Shown here: piece after piece, positions 56,894-64,000 of the stretch | How the letters are laid out: every line of letters starts with the position of its first letter | Numbering within the stretch: position 1 is the stretch's first letter | From: Lysobacter ciconiae | GTDB lineage: Bacteria > Pseudomonadota > Gammaproteobacteria > Xanthomonadales > Xanthomonadaceae | Length of the DNA: 64,000 bases | Assembly (NCBI RefSeq): GCF_015209725.1 | Contig: NZ_CP063656.1 | Coordinates: 1,657,001 to 1,721,000 of the forward strand | Direction: 5' to 3' | Translations under genes and position numbers: made by a program | Notes under the pieces: model-generated | Seen by the model: only the letters and a program-made list of their open reading frames with translations | The model's database searches: none | What the model was told of the DNA's origin: nothing

Positions 56894-58399
56894 ATGGCCG
56901 AACCCATCCCCGCCGGCACTTCGGCCGCAACCGAAGCGCCACCGGTGTCCGGCGATGGCGCCGTCGCGCCGCACCTGACCATCGTCGGTGCCGGTCTGGC
57001 AGGCGCGCTGCTGGCCATCCTGCTCGCCCAGCGTGGCTGGAGCATCGATGTCTACGAGAAGCGCGGCGACCTGCGCGAACTCGGTTACGAGCGCGGCCGC
57101 TCGATCAACCTGGCGCTCGCAGAACGCGGCCGGCACGCCCTGCGACAGGCCGACGCCGACGACGCGGTGATGGCGAAGACGGTGATGATGCGCGGCCGCA
57201 TGGTGCATTTCGCCGACGGGCACCTGGACCTGCAGCGCTACGGCCGCGACGACACCGAGGTGATCTGGTCGGTGCACCGCGGCGAGCTCAACGAGGCGCT
57301 GCTCGACATCGCCGAGGAGGCCGGCGCGCGCATCCACTTCCACCATCGCCTCGACAGCGTCGACTTCGAGGCCCGGATCGCAAAGTTTGGCGATGATCGC
57401 GGCGACACCGTGCGCGAGATCCACTTCGACACCCTGGTCGGTGCCGATGGCGCCGGCTCGTCCCTGCGCCAGGCGATGGCGGAGGTCTGCGAACTGGGCG
57501 ATCGCAGCGAGTTCCTCGGCCACTCCTACAAGGAGCTGGAGATCCCGCCCGGTCCGGACGGCGGCTTCCAGATCGAGCCCCATGCGCTGCATATCTGGCC
57601 GCGAGGGCGCTACATGTGCATCGCGCTGCCCAATGATGAGGGCACTTTTACCGTCACCCTGTTTTTGCCGAACCGTGGCGCCCCCGACGCTGGCACACTC
57701 AACGGCGTCGACGGGGATCACGGCGACACGACCAATGTCACCAAACCCGGCACGCACCCAGCACCCGGCTTCGACACCATCACCACCGGCGCGCAGGCGC
57801 GGGCGTTCTTCGATCGCGACTTCCCTGACGCATCCCGACTGATCCCCGCGCTCGAACACGATTTCGACCACAACCCGACCGGCGTCCTCGGTACGCTGTA
57901 CCTGGACCGCTGGCACCTGGACCACCGCGCGGTGCTGATCGGCGACGCAGCGCACGCGATGGTGCCCTTCCACGGCCAGGGCATGAACTGCGCGTTCGAG
58001 GATTGCGTCGCGCTCGCCAACCACCTCCTGCAGACCACCGCCCGCGGCGAGGCGTTCGCCGGCTTCCAGGCCGAGCGCCTGCCCAATGCCCGCGCGATCC
58101 AGCAGATGGCGCTGGAGAACTACCTGGAGATGCGCGACCACGTCGATGACGACGACTACCTGCTGCAGCGCGAGCTGGGCAACCGCCTGGCCGAGCGCCA
58201 CCCGCAGCGGTTCCTGCCGCGCTACGCCATGGTGACCTTCACCCACCTGCCCTACGCCGTCGCGCTGGCGCGTGGCGAGACCCAGCACGAGATGCTGGTG
58301 GAGCTGACCCGGGACCGCACGTCCTTGGACGGCTTCGACTGGGATGCCGCCGACGCGCTGGTCGAAGCCCGCCTGCCGCCGTTGCCTGAGGACTACTGA
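56894..58399 (+). CDS. kmo: Kynurenine 3-monooxygenase with internal insertion
   Basis: A 501-residue flavin hydroxylase that makes 3-hydroxykynurenine. The FAD motif IVGAGLAGALL is at 30-40 and the second GD motif (LIGDAAHAMVPFHGQGMNCAFED) is near 355-380. Kmo signatures ERGRSINLALAERGR and VIWSVHRGELNEALL are present. It exceeds typical bacterial Kmo (about 455 residues) by a 25-residue N-terminal extension and a Gly/Asp/Thr-rich insertion at about 261-296, between FLPN and the AFFDRDFPD block. The insertion keeps frame, and the catalytic motifs are intact, so activity is expected. Confidence 0.93.
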   Translation: MAEPIPAGTSAATEAPPVSGDGAVAPHLTIVGAGLAGALLAILLAQRGWSIDVYEKRGDLRELGYERGRSINLALAERGRHALRQADADDAVMAKTVMMRGRMVHFADGHLDLQRYGRDDTEVIWSVHRGELNEALLDIAEEAGARIHFHHRLDSVDFEARIAKFGDDRGDTVREIHFDTLVGADGAGSSLRQAMAEVCELGDRSEFLGHSYKELEIPPGPDGGFQIEPHALHIWPRGRYMCIALPNDEGTFTVTLFLPNRGAPDAGTLNGVDGDHGDTTNVTKPGTHPAPGFDTITTGAQARAFFDRDFPDASRLIPALEHDFDHNPTGVLGTLYLDRWHLDHRAVLIGDAAHAMVPFHGQGMNCAFEDCVALANHLLQTTARGEAFAGFQAERLPNARAIQQMALENYLEMRDHVDDDDYLLQRELGNRLAERHPQRFLPRYAMVTFTHLPYAVALARGETQHEMLVELTRDRTSLDGFDWDAADALVEARLPPLPEDY

Positions 58400-58402
58400 G
58401 AC

Positions 58403-59845
58403 GTGGCGGCCAGCTTCCTGTTCTACGACCTGGAAACCTTCGGCTCCGATCCCCGTCGCACGCGCATCGCACAGTTCGCCGCGATCCGCACCGATGCCGA
58501 CCTCAACCCGATCGACGAGCCGATCAGCATCTTCGTCAAACCCGCCGACGACCTGCTGCCCTCGCCCATCGCCACCCTGATCACCGGGATCACCCCGCAG
58601 CACGCGCTGCGCGAAGGCATGGCCGAGCGCGACGCGCTGGCGCTGATCTTTGATGAGATGGCGCGGCCGGAAACCTGCACGCTGGGCTACAACTCGCTGC
58701 GTTTTGACGACGAGTTTGTCCGCCACGGCCTGTTCCGCAACTTCTTTGATCCCTACGAGCGCGAATGGCGCGGCGGCAATTCGCGCTGGGACCTGCTGGA
58801 CGTGATGCGCTTCGCCCACGCCCTGCGCCCGGACGGCATCGTCTGGCCCAAGCGCGAGGACGGCGCGACCTCCTTCAAGCTCGAGCACCTGGCCGAGGCC
58901 AACGGCGTGCGCGAGGGCGACGCGCATGAGGCACTGTCGGATGTCCGCGCGCTGATCGGCCTGGCACGCAAACTCAAGACCGCGCAGCCGCGCCTGTGGG
59001 ACTACGCCCTGCGCCTGCGCGACAAGCGCTACGCGGCCAGCCTGCTGGACGTGGTCGCGATGACGCCCGTGCTGAACGTATCGCAGCGCTTCCCGGCCAG
59101 CCGCCTGTGCGCCGCCCCGGTGATCCCGCTCGCCCGCCATCCGCACATCGACAGCCGGGTCATCGTGTTCGACCTCGGCCAGGACCCCGACAGCCTGCTC
59201 ACGCTGGACCCCGAACAGATCGCCGCGCGCCTGTACGTGCGTGCCGCCGACCTGCCCGAGGATGTGGAGCGCGTCGCGCTCAAGGAGATCCACCTCAACC
59301 GCAGCCCGGCGCTGTCGGCCTGGGCGCATCTGCGGCCGGCGGATTTCGAACGCCTCTGCATCGACCGCGAGCTGGTCGAGTCACGGGCCGCACGCCTGCG
59401 CGACGCCGGGCCGGCACTGGCGGAAAAGATCCGCGCGGTCTTCAGCAACGACCGCGAACATCCGCCCTCCGATATCGATGCCAGCCTCTACGACGGCTTC
59501 CTGGACGGCGCCGACAAGCGCGTGTTTGCGGAGATCCGGACCAGCGACCCGCAGGCGCTGGCCGAGCGCGACTTCGGCTTCCGCGATGCGCGCCTGCCCG
59601 AGTTGCTGTTCCGCTACCGCGCACGCAATTTTCCGGAGCACCTGTCAGACCCGGAACGCGTGCGGTGGGACGACTACCGACGCCGGCGCCTGTTGGATGA
59701 GGCCGCACGCTTGGGCGAGCAGAGCCTGCCGCAGTATTTCGCCCAGATCGACGCCCTGCGCGCCGAACACCACGACCAACCCGACCGCCTCGCGCTGCTG
59801 GACCACCTGCAGCAATGGGGCGAACAGCTGCATCAATCACTATGA
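58403..59845 (+). CDS. sbcB: Exodeoxyribonuclease I
   Basis: A 480-residue DEDDh-family 3'-5' single-strand exonuclease. Exo motif I is YDLETFG (Asp9, Glu11), motif II is GYNSLRFDDEF and motif III HEALSDVRALIGLA has the catalytic His/Asp. The SH3-like and C-terminal extended domains are present. The GTG start lies 3 bp after kmo. The DUF2461 gene overlaps its stop by 4 bp. sbcB mutants suppress recBC defects. In this strain an sbcC remnant lies 3.5 kb away. Confidence 0.95.
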   Translation: MAASFLFYDLETFGSDPRRTRIAQFAAIRTDADLNPIDEPISIFVKPADDLLPSPIATLITGITPQHALREGMAERDALALIFDEMARPETCTLGYNSLRFDDEFVRHGLFRNFFDPYEREWRGGNSRWDLLDVMRFAHALRPDGIVWPKREDGATSFKLEHLAEANGVREGDAHEALSDVRALIGLARKLKTAQPRLWDYALRLRDKRYAASLLDVVAMTPVLNVSQRFPASRLCAAPVIPLARHPHIDSRVIVFDLGQDPDSLLTLDPEQIAARLYVRAADLPEDVERVALKEIHLNRSPALSAWAHLRPADFERLCIDRELVESRAARLRDAGPALAEKIRAVFSNDREHPPSDIDASLYDGFLDGADKRVFAEIRTSDPQALAERDFGFRDARLPELLFRYRARNFPEHLSDPERVRWDDYRRRRLLDEAARLGEQSLPQYFAQIDALRAEHHDQPDRLALLDHLQQWGEQLHQSL

Positions 59846-60528
59846 CCGCCTACTTCAGCGATGCCAGCCTGAAGTTCCTGCGTGGACTGGCGCTGCACAA
59901 CAACAAGCCCTGGTTCAACGAGCACAAGCCGCAGTACGAGGCGCACGTGCGCCAGCCGTTCCTGCGCCTGATCACCGACCTGCAACCGGATCTGGCCGCG
60001 GTCAGCCAGCACTTCCGCGCCGACCCGCGCACCGTTGGCGGCTCGATGTTCCGCATCTACCGCGACGCCCGCTTCTCGCACGACAAGTCCCCGTACAAAA
60101 GCTGGCAAGGCGCGCGCCTGTTCCACGAACGCCGCCGCGAAGTGGCCGCGCCGTCGTTCTACATCCACCTGCAGCCCGGCGCGAGCTTCGTCGGCGCCGG
60201 TCTGTGGCATCCCGAACCCAAAACCCAGCTCCGCATCCGCCACTTCATCCTCGACAACCCCGTCAGCTGGAAAGCCACCGCGCATTCGCCAAAGCTGCGC
60301 AAATGCTTCGACTTCGGGCAGGAGAACAAACTGGTGCGACCACCGCGCGGCTTCCCCGCCGATTTTGAATTCATCGACGACCTGAAACACCGCAACTGGG
60401 TGTTCGTGCGGCCGCTGGACGACGCGACGATGACGGGGACGAAGCTGCGCGAGACTATTGCGGGCGATCTTGTGATGCTGGGGCCGTTTGTGGATTATTT
60501 GTGTGCGGGGTTGGATTTGGAGTTTTGA
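59842..60528 (+). CDS. DUF2461 (TIGR02453) family protein
   Basis: A 228-residue conserved protein of unknown function. The family pattern is visible: FLRGLALHNNKPWFNEHKPQYE, FRIYRDARFSHDKSPYKSW, FYIHLQPGASFVGAGLW and VRPPRGFP. It overlaps sbcB by 4 bp (ATGA), which suggests co-expression. The last codons before the stop drop in GC (TTGGATTTGGAGTTT), marking the start of the lower-GC region that follows. Confidence 0.88.
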   Translation: MTAYFSDASLKFLRGLALHNNKPWFNEHKPQYEAHVRQPFLRLITDLQPDLAAVSQHFRADPRTVGGSMFRIYRDARFSHDKSPYKSWQGARLFHERRREVAAPSFYIHLQPGASFVGAGLWHPEPKTQLRIRHFILDNPVSWKATAHSPKLRKCFDFGQENKLVRPPRGFPADFEFIDDLKHRNWVFVRPLDDATMTGTKLRETIAGDLVMLGPFVDYLCAGLDLEF

Positions 60529-60674
60529 GTTTGTCTGCCCAAACAAAAGACTCCTCAGCGTCCCGAGCCACTACCGCTTTTTCGACTCAGGGCGAACTAC
60601 GCATTCGACACACTGCCCTCTTCGACCAGCGTAGACGTTTTGGTTAACTCCAAGCATTGTCCCTAAGTCGAGGC

Positions 60675-61427
60675 TCACTTTAGGCGAGGCGACAGCTTGG
60701 GTTCTGCCCACCCTTCTCCTTGGAATCCGCGTAGGACCTTGATGTGGGCGGAAGCGCCACTAATGTTCCTTACCTCAGCGCGAACTCCCATCGCACCAAT
60801 CAGTATCGGCTCATGCCCCTCGATAGGAAACGTAAATTCCTCGCTGCGAGGGTTTGGCCCGACCTCGGTATATCGCACTCGCAACTGTCCATCACGAACC
60901 CCCATATATTCGAGCGCTCGCAATCTATTGTTTTCTAGCAGAATCGAACGAATTCCTTCTTCCGTCACCTCGACGTCCTTTCCCTTCACACGCCGATTCC
61001 AAATAGTTTGATACCCGTTGTAGCCGCTATTGTCGACAAACCACTCCCTGTCACCGTTGGTGCGATGAACTCGTAGACCGACTGTATCGCCCTTCGCCAA
61101 TACATTGCCCAGCAGTCCGTGCCAAGCGCGGCCCTTGCCTTCCACAGGAGTGTAATAGTCCCACTTACTATCTCTGTGAGAAAAGTGCAGATCTGTCGCG
61201 TCGATTGCGAAACTGAAGGGAAGACGCAACGCCCCTGGCATTCTGCTTTCAAAAGGCTCAGATATCCGGTACGTCTGAAGGTCCGTAGTGTCTCCTTCAA
61301 CGTAGAACTTATCGCCCGGAAATACTTGCAACTCTTCGCCCGTAAGGCTGGCGTTCGGCGAAGCAGCGAAGGCTTGCACACAAGCAAGCATGACAATAAG
61401 GAAAAAGGCTAGCATTAAGCGGTGCAC
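60675..61427 (-). CDS. Secreted protein of unknown function in lower-GC segment
   Basis: A 250-residue protein. The N-terminus (LMLAFFLIVMLACVQAFAASPN) is a classic signal peptide with cleavage near AFA. The mature part shows beta-rich hydrophilic segments with many Tyr, Phe and Gly (DKFYVEGDTTDLQTY, NSGYNGYQTIWNRR), and no family motif is recognised. The GTG start (61425-61427) has GAGG 6-7 bases upstream; an ATG four codons in is the alternative. GC and codon use are clearly lower than in neighbours, so it was probably acquired. Probably periplasmic or exported. Confidence 0.65.
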   Translation of the reverse strand: MHRLMLAFFLIVMLACVQAFAASPNASLTGEELQVFPGDKFYVEGDTTDLQTYRISEPFESRMPGALRLPFSFAIDATDLHFSHRDSKWDYYTPVEGKGRAWHGLLGNVLAKGDTVGLRVHRTNGDREWFVDNSGYNGYQTIWNRRVKGKDVEVTEEGIRSILLENNRLRALEYMGVRDGQLRVRYTEVGPNPRSEEFTFPIEGHEPILIGAMGVRAEVRNISGASAHIKVLRGFQGEGWAEPKLSPRLK

Positions 61428-61751
61428 GATAACCTCAACGCGTTACGTGGGAAGGTCGCACCATTTTGCCATATTTTACCGAGCAGCACCCAAACAGGGT
61501 GAGATGCCGTGGCCTAACAACCCAGCACCCGGCTCGCGGCCCAATTTGTCCCATGGAAACACCTCCAAAGGGACGATGGCGCGAGGCCCGACAAAACTCA
61601 AACTCATCATGTGTAACGTTCTGGCCCGTGGGAGAAAGAGGTCCTTTCTTGTGGGACGGGCTTATGACGAACGCCCTCTTCTTCTACGATGGGTGCTTTT
61701 GTGTAGCTCGCGTTGATAAGAAGATTTCGTCACCTGTTGGGCAATCAAAAG
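61428..61751. other. 324-bp gap without a recognised gene
   Basis: The stretch lies between the 5' end of the secreted protein and the 3' end of the HEPN-like gene. It has lower GC than the chromosome. A plus-strand open frame (61466-61810) runs through it but overlaps the HEPN gene antisense, has no SD and no family-like sequence. I see no tRNA, repeat or insertion sequence end here. It must hold the promoter of the secreted protein gene. Confidence 0.5.
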
Positions 61752-62813
61752 TTATCTGCGGCGATGCAATGGCCGCTCGCGCCAAGCGCGCTCAGTCAGT
61801 TCCGGAGTGATGGTCTCACGAAGCACCCGGAGGGCATTGTCAGAATATCGAGGGTGCTTTTGCGAGCCAAACTCAAACACCATAACATTAGTCGGGTCTT
61901 CGTCTATACGCAAAAAGTCGCGGATAGCCTTGACCTTAGTAGGTGTCAATCCTAGCTTTTCCGCCAACGCACTGGGACTCCAGTGGTATTTTTTCTGGAG
62001 GTCCACTTCACGGATCGCAGCGGCGCCCTCAGGGTCATCCCCTGATACGTATCGAACCGCTGGTGCATCCACTGACCTTGTGATTCGAACGCGAACGGTC
62101 GGGCCGACTCCCTCCACGTGTGTTGTAAGGGTCGTCAGCCTCGGGAACACCTCTTCTACAGCCGTGTGCGCCTTGATAGCTTCTTCAATACGGTCCAAAT
62201 CCCTTTTGGAGATAGCCACTTCGTCGCTCACATGGGCCTCCATCGCTAGAAGAGTGGTAATTCGGCCCCTAGCTTCGTCTCTTGCTCTTCGCCCCGGCGA
62301 CAGCAGGTCGCGAATCTGGGCATATTCCCGGTTAACCAGCATCAAGAAATCTGGAAGTGGCTGGGTGGAGAGGGGTAAGACTCGCGCCGGCAGGTTGTCG
62401 GCTAGCGTATCTTGAAAATGTGCAACCAAGATTTCGTCGAGAGCTGTGATCAAAGATCTGGAATTGATGTAGAGAGTATCTTCAGGAACAACGATCATCC
62501 AGTGTTGCGCTTGGTCACGCATTGCGTCTATGACGCGGATAGCCCCGCCTTGCGCACCGTAAATCCAGCCTCTGGCCTGAGCTATGCTCACCGCCCTCTC
62601 AATACCAATAGAAGTTCCCTTCGCCTTATCAAATACGCTCTGGCCCTTCAGTACCAACAACGCCTTAACCAGCATTTCGCTGGCGTGCTGGAGCATTAGC
62701 AACACTGCTTCAGACCTTCCGTCGTCGTTGTGGCTATTGAACGCTTCCAATCCACGTTTCAGTGAAGCTATAGCGTTGGCTTTCAGAGTTTTGGCTTCCC
62801 GCTTTAACTTCAC
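61752..62813 (-). CDS. HEPN-like / DUF3644-type protein with C-terminal DNA-binding-like domain
   Basis: A 353-residue protein. The N-terminal helical domain (about 10-120) has the pattern LLMLQHASEMLVKALLVLKG and then an R-x4-H motif, Arg99-His104 (MRDQAQHW), with Asp after the Arg. That is the catalytic signature of HEPN ribonucleases. The C-terminus carries a winged or helix-turn-helix-like segment (SPSALAEKLGLTPTKVKAIRDFL), usual in DUF3644 proteins. HEPN proteins often act in phage defence or toxin systems. No antitoxin partner is adjacent. Start GTG is preceded by AGGT. GC is lower than the genome average. Confidence 0.65.
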   Translation of the reverse strand: MKLKREAKTLKANAIASLKRGLEAFNSHNDDGRSEAVLLMLQHASEMLVKALLVLKGQSVFDKAKGTSIGIERAVSIAQARGWIYGAQGGAIRVIDAMRDQAQHWMIVVPEDTLYINSRSLITALDEILVAHFQDTLADNLPARVLPLSTQPLPDFLMLVNREYAQIRDLLSPGRRARDEARGRITTLLAMEAHVSDEVAISKRDLDRIEEAIKAHTAVEEVFPRLTTLTTHVEGVGPTVRVRITRSVDAPAVRYVSGDDPEGAAAIREVDLQKKYHWSPSALAEKLGLTPTKVKAIRDFLRIDEDPTNVMVFEFGSQKHPRYSDNALRVLRETITPELTERAWRERPLHRRR

Positions 62814-63126
62814 GATGCACCTACCTTCGGCCTTCTTCGAGTGGATGTTACTGCGTACGCTTCGACCCCACCACCTTCGGAAGCCGCGCTGATTGACGAT
62901 ACGCAGTTGTGCGGTTTCACTTTATTCGTGCCTTGACGAAACGGGTACTCGCTTGAATTGCAATGACGCGGGCTGTCAGAGCCTCCGCCTTGCGCGACGT
63001 GTCGCCGCTTGACAAGAACTTTCATTTCGAACGCAACCAACTTCCCTCGCAACAGCTCCACAGCCACTGGCATACCACCGCCTTATGTCCCCAACCACCG
63101 CGTCTTGCGCCGCCCGCATCCACATC
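62814..63126. other. Gene-poor boundary region upstream of the HEPN-like gene
   Basis: About 310 bp with short, overlapping, unconvincing open frames on both strands. It carries the HEPN-gene promoter region and the transition from lower to higher GC. No direct repeat, integrase fragment or insertion-sequence end is visible. The sequence before the sbcC remnant shows no similarity I recognise. Confidence 0.4.
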
Positions 63127-63276
63127 GCTGATCACCCCGATCAGCTTGCCTTGCGCATTGAGGCTGTCGAGCGCGTCCAGCGCGACGTCGAGCGAATCCG
63201 GATCGAGGCTGCCGAAGCCTTCGTCGTGGAACAACGCGTCGGTACGGGTCTTGTGGCCTATGGCAACCGCGTTGGA
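63127..63276 (-). pseudogene. sbcC: Remnant of exonuclease subunit SbcC (C-terminal ATPase fragment)
   Basis: The reading frame after TGA 63279-63277 encodes a stretch with the SbcC Walker B and D-loop: ALFHDEGFGSLDPDSLD, then ALDALDSLNAQGKLIGVIS. Family members continue with HVEAM..., but here the match stops abruptly (DVDAGG). Only about 45 residues of the 1000-plus-residue protein remain. One end abuts and overlaps the MFS gene's last codons, the other runs into non-homologous DNA. It is a truncated gene scar at the island edge. Confidence 0.75.
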
Positions 63277-64000
63277 TCAATCAGCCGCTCGCGCGCCGGT
63301 CTGGGGGCAATCGGTGCGCACTGGCGTTCGATCATGCGTCGCACGACAGGCGCATCGCGACCGCAGTGGAGTGTCCGGATGCGCTCGGATATGGCCGCGT
63401 CGTGGTGAGTCATGCGACTGTTGTGGCGCACGTAGTCGAGCCACGTAGGCGTCTCGTAACGCTCGATCCAGACCTCGGGGTCGGCGAGATCGCGCAGCAG
63501 GGTCCAGTTGCGCGCCCCGTCGCGGCGCCGGACGCGACGTCGCTCGACCATCGCGCCCATGAACTCCCCGAGATCCGTCTCACGAATCGCGTATTCGATG
63601 GTAATCACGACCGGACCCGTTCGCCCGTCCACGGGGACGGCCGTGCTCGGCTCTTTCCACAAGTGCAGCAAATCGAGATTGAGTTCTTTCGTCTGCGCCA
63701 CCGGCCACCAGCGTCCGAGCGCCGCGCCGCCTAGCATGACGACGGATGCCGCCAGCAGTGCCAGGGTGACGCTCGTGTCTGCCGCGACTTCACCCCACAG
63801 CCAGCTTCCACTCGCCAGGCCGCCAAACGCCGCCATCTGGTAGATCGACAACGCGCGCGCGACCACCCAGCGTGGCGCCGACATCTGCACGGCGACGTTG
63901 AACGTGGCAAGCGCCAACAGCCACCCGGCGCCGGCCACCAGCAACGCGGCCATCGTCACCAGCAGCTGCGTACTGACAGCGGCGATCGACCCGGCGAGGG
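63258..64000 (-). CDS. MFS transporter, MFS_3 / EntS-like (5' end outside window)
   Basis: The frame is open from the window end to a TAG at 63260-63258, giving the last 247 residues. Hydrophobic helices (about 1-115 of the visible part, including LLALATFNVAVQMSAPRWVVARALSIYQMAAFGGLASGSWLWG) are followed by a cytosolic tail of about 130 residues (WLDYVRHNSRMTHHDAAISERI). This tail is typical of the MFS_3 / transmembrane secretion effector family, whose members export siderophores or drugs. The final residues are close to the sbcC scar, so the native C-terminus may have changed. Confidence 0.85.
   Translation of the reverse strand, partial: LAGSIAAVSTQLLVTMAALLVAGAGWLLALATFNVAVQMSAPRWVVARALSIYQMAAFGGLASGSWLWGEVAADTSVTLALLAASVVMLGGAALGRWWPVAQTKELNLDLLHLWKEPSTAVPVDGRTGPVVITIEYAIRETDLGEFMGAMVERRRVRRRDGARNWTLLRDLADPEVWIERYETPTWLDYVRHNSRMTHHDAAISERIRTLHCGRDAPVVRRMIERQCAPIAPRPARERLIDPTRLP

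Noticed and set aside
61466..61810. 114-codon plus-strand open frame
   Set aside because: No SD, no family-like sequence, and its 3' end is antisense to the HEPN-like gene.

Overview
The window is a chromosomal segment of a high-GC gammaproteobacterium, most likely Xanthomonadaceae/Lysobacteraceae (Lysobacter/Luteimonas/Xanthomonas-like). Three things point there: the recJ-rpfE-greA-carB-carA-dapB-dnaJ-dnaK-grpE / recN / fur-bamE synteny; a bacterial kynurenine (tryptophan to 2-aminomuconate) operon beside asnS; and a one-piece tmRNA with the tag ANDDNYALAA. Most of the window is densely packed core genome. Only about 60.5-63.3 kb looks clearly accessory, with lower GC, a HEPN-like protein, a secreted orphan and a gene remnant.

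Layout. 1-7.6 kb: a secreted serine hydrolase cut by the window edge, a flavoprotein, the copper ATPase CopA, the tRNA hydroxylase TrhO, a ribosome-associated HPF/RaiA protein and a pseudouridine synthase. 7.7-15.7 kb: lysS-prfB (RF2 with its programmed +1 frameshift), two inserted plus-strand genes (a 2-oxoglutarate oxygenase and a membrane acyltransferase), then recJ-rpfE-greA. This is the frame of the Xanthomonas rpf locus, but the DSF quorum genes rpfB/F/C/G are not here. 15.8-30.6 kb: carB-carA-dapB, a BNR-type lipoprotein, dnaJ-dnaK-grpE driven by sigma-32-type promoters with no hrcA or CIRCE, then recN, fur, bamE, rnfH, ratA and smpB.

30.6-41.3 kb is a signalling block. It holds a CHASE-PAS histidine kinase, ssrA (tmRNA) with its own promoter and terminator, and three overlapping genes: an 1818-residue soluble poly-HAMP hybrid kinase with eight 92-residue HAMP units and three receiver domains, a REC-HK-REC hybrid kinase, and a small protein with an intact phospho-acceptor His but no recognisable ATP-binding boxes. 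Together these could form a self-contained phosphorelay in which the last protein replaces an HPt domain. 41.4-48.5 kb: mgtC-like, gdhA, an OmpA-family lipoprotein, a methyltransferase, dnaB (with a perfect DnaA box upstream), rplI-rpsR-rpsF and an A-type Fe-S carrier.

48.6-60.5 kb: asnS, two small orphan genes, then an SDR with a degenerate active site, an aldehyde dehydrogenase, a beta-carbonic anhydrase, a RidA-type deaminase, 3-hydroxyanthranilate dioxygenase, ACMS decarboxylase, kynureninase and kynurenine monooxygenase. The last six are nearly contiguous and form a tryptophan-catabolic operon, followed by sbcB and a DUF2461 gene. 60.5-64 kb: a lower-GC insertion with a secreted orphan and a HEPN/DUF3644-like protein, a truncated sbcC remnant, and the 3' part of an MFS exporter that runs off the window.
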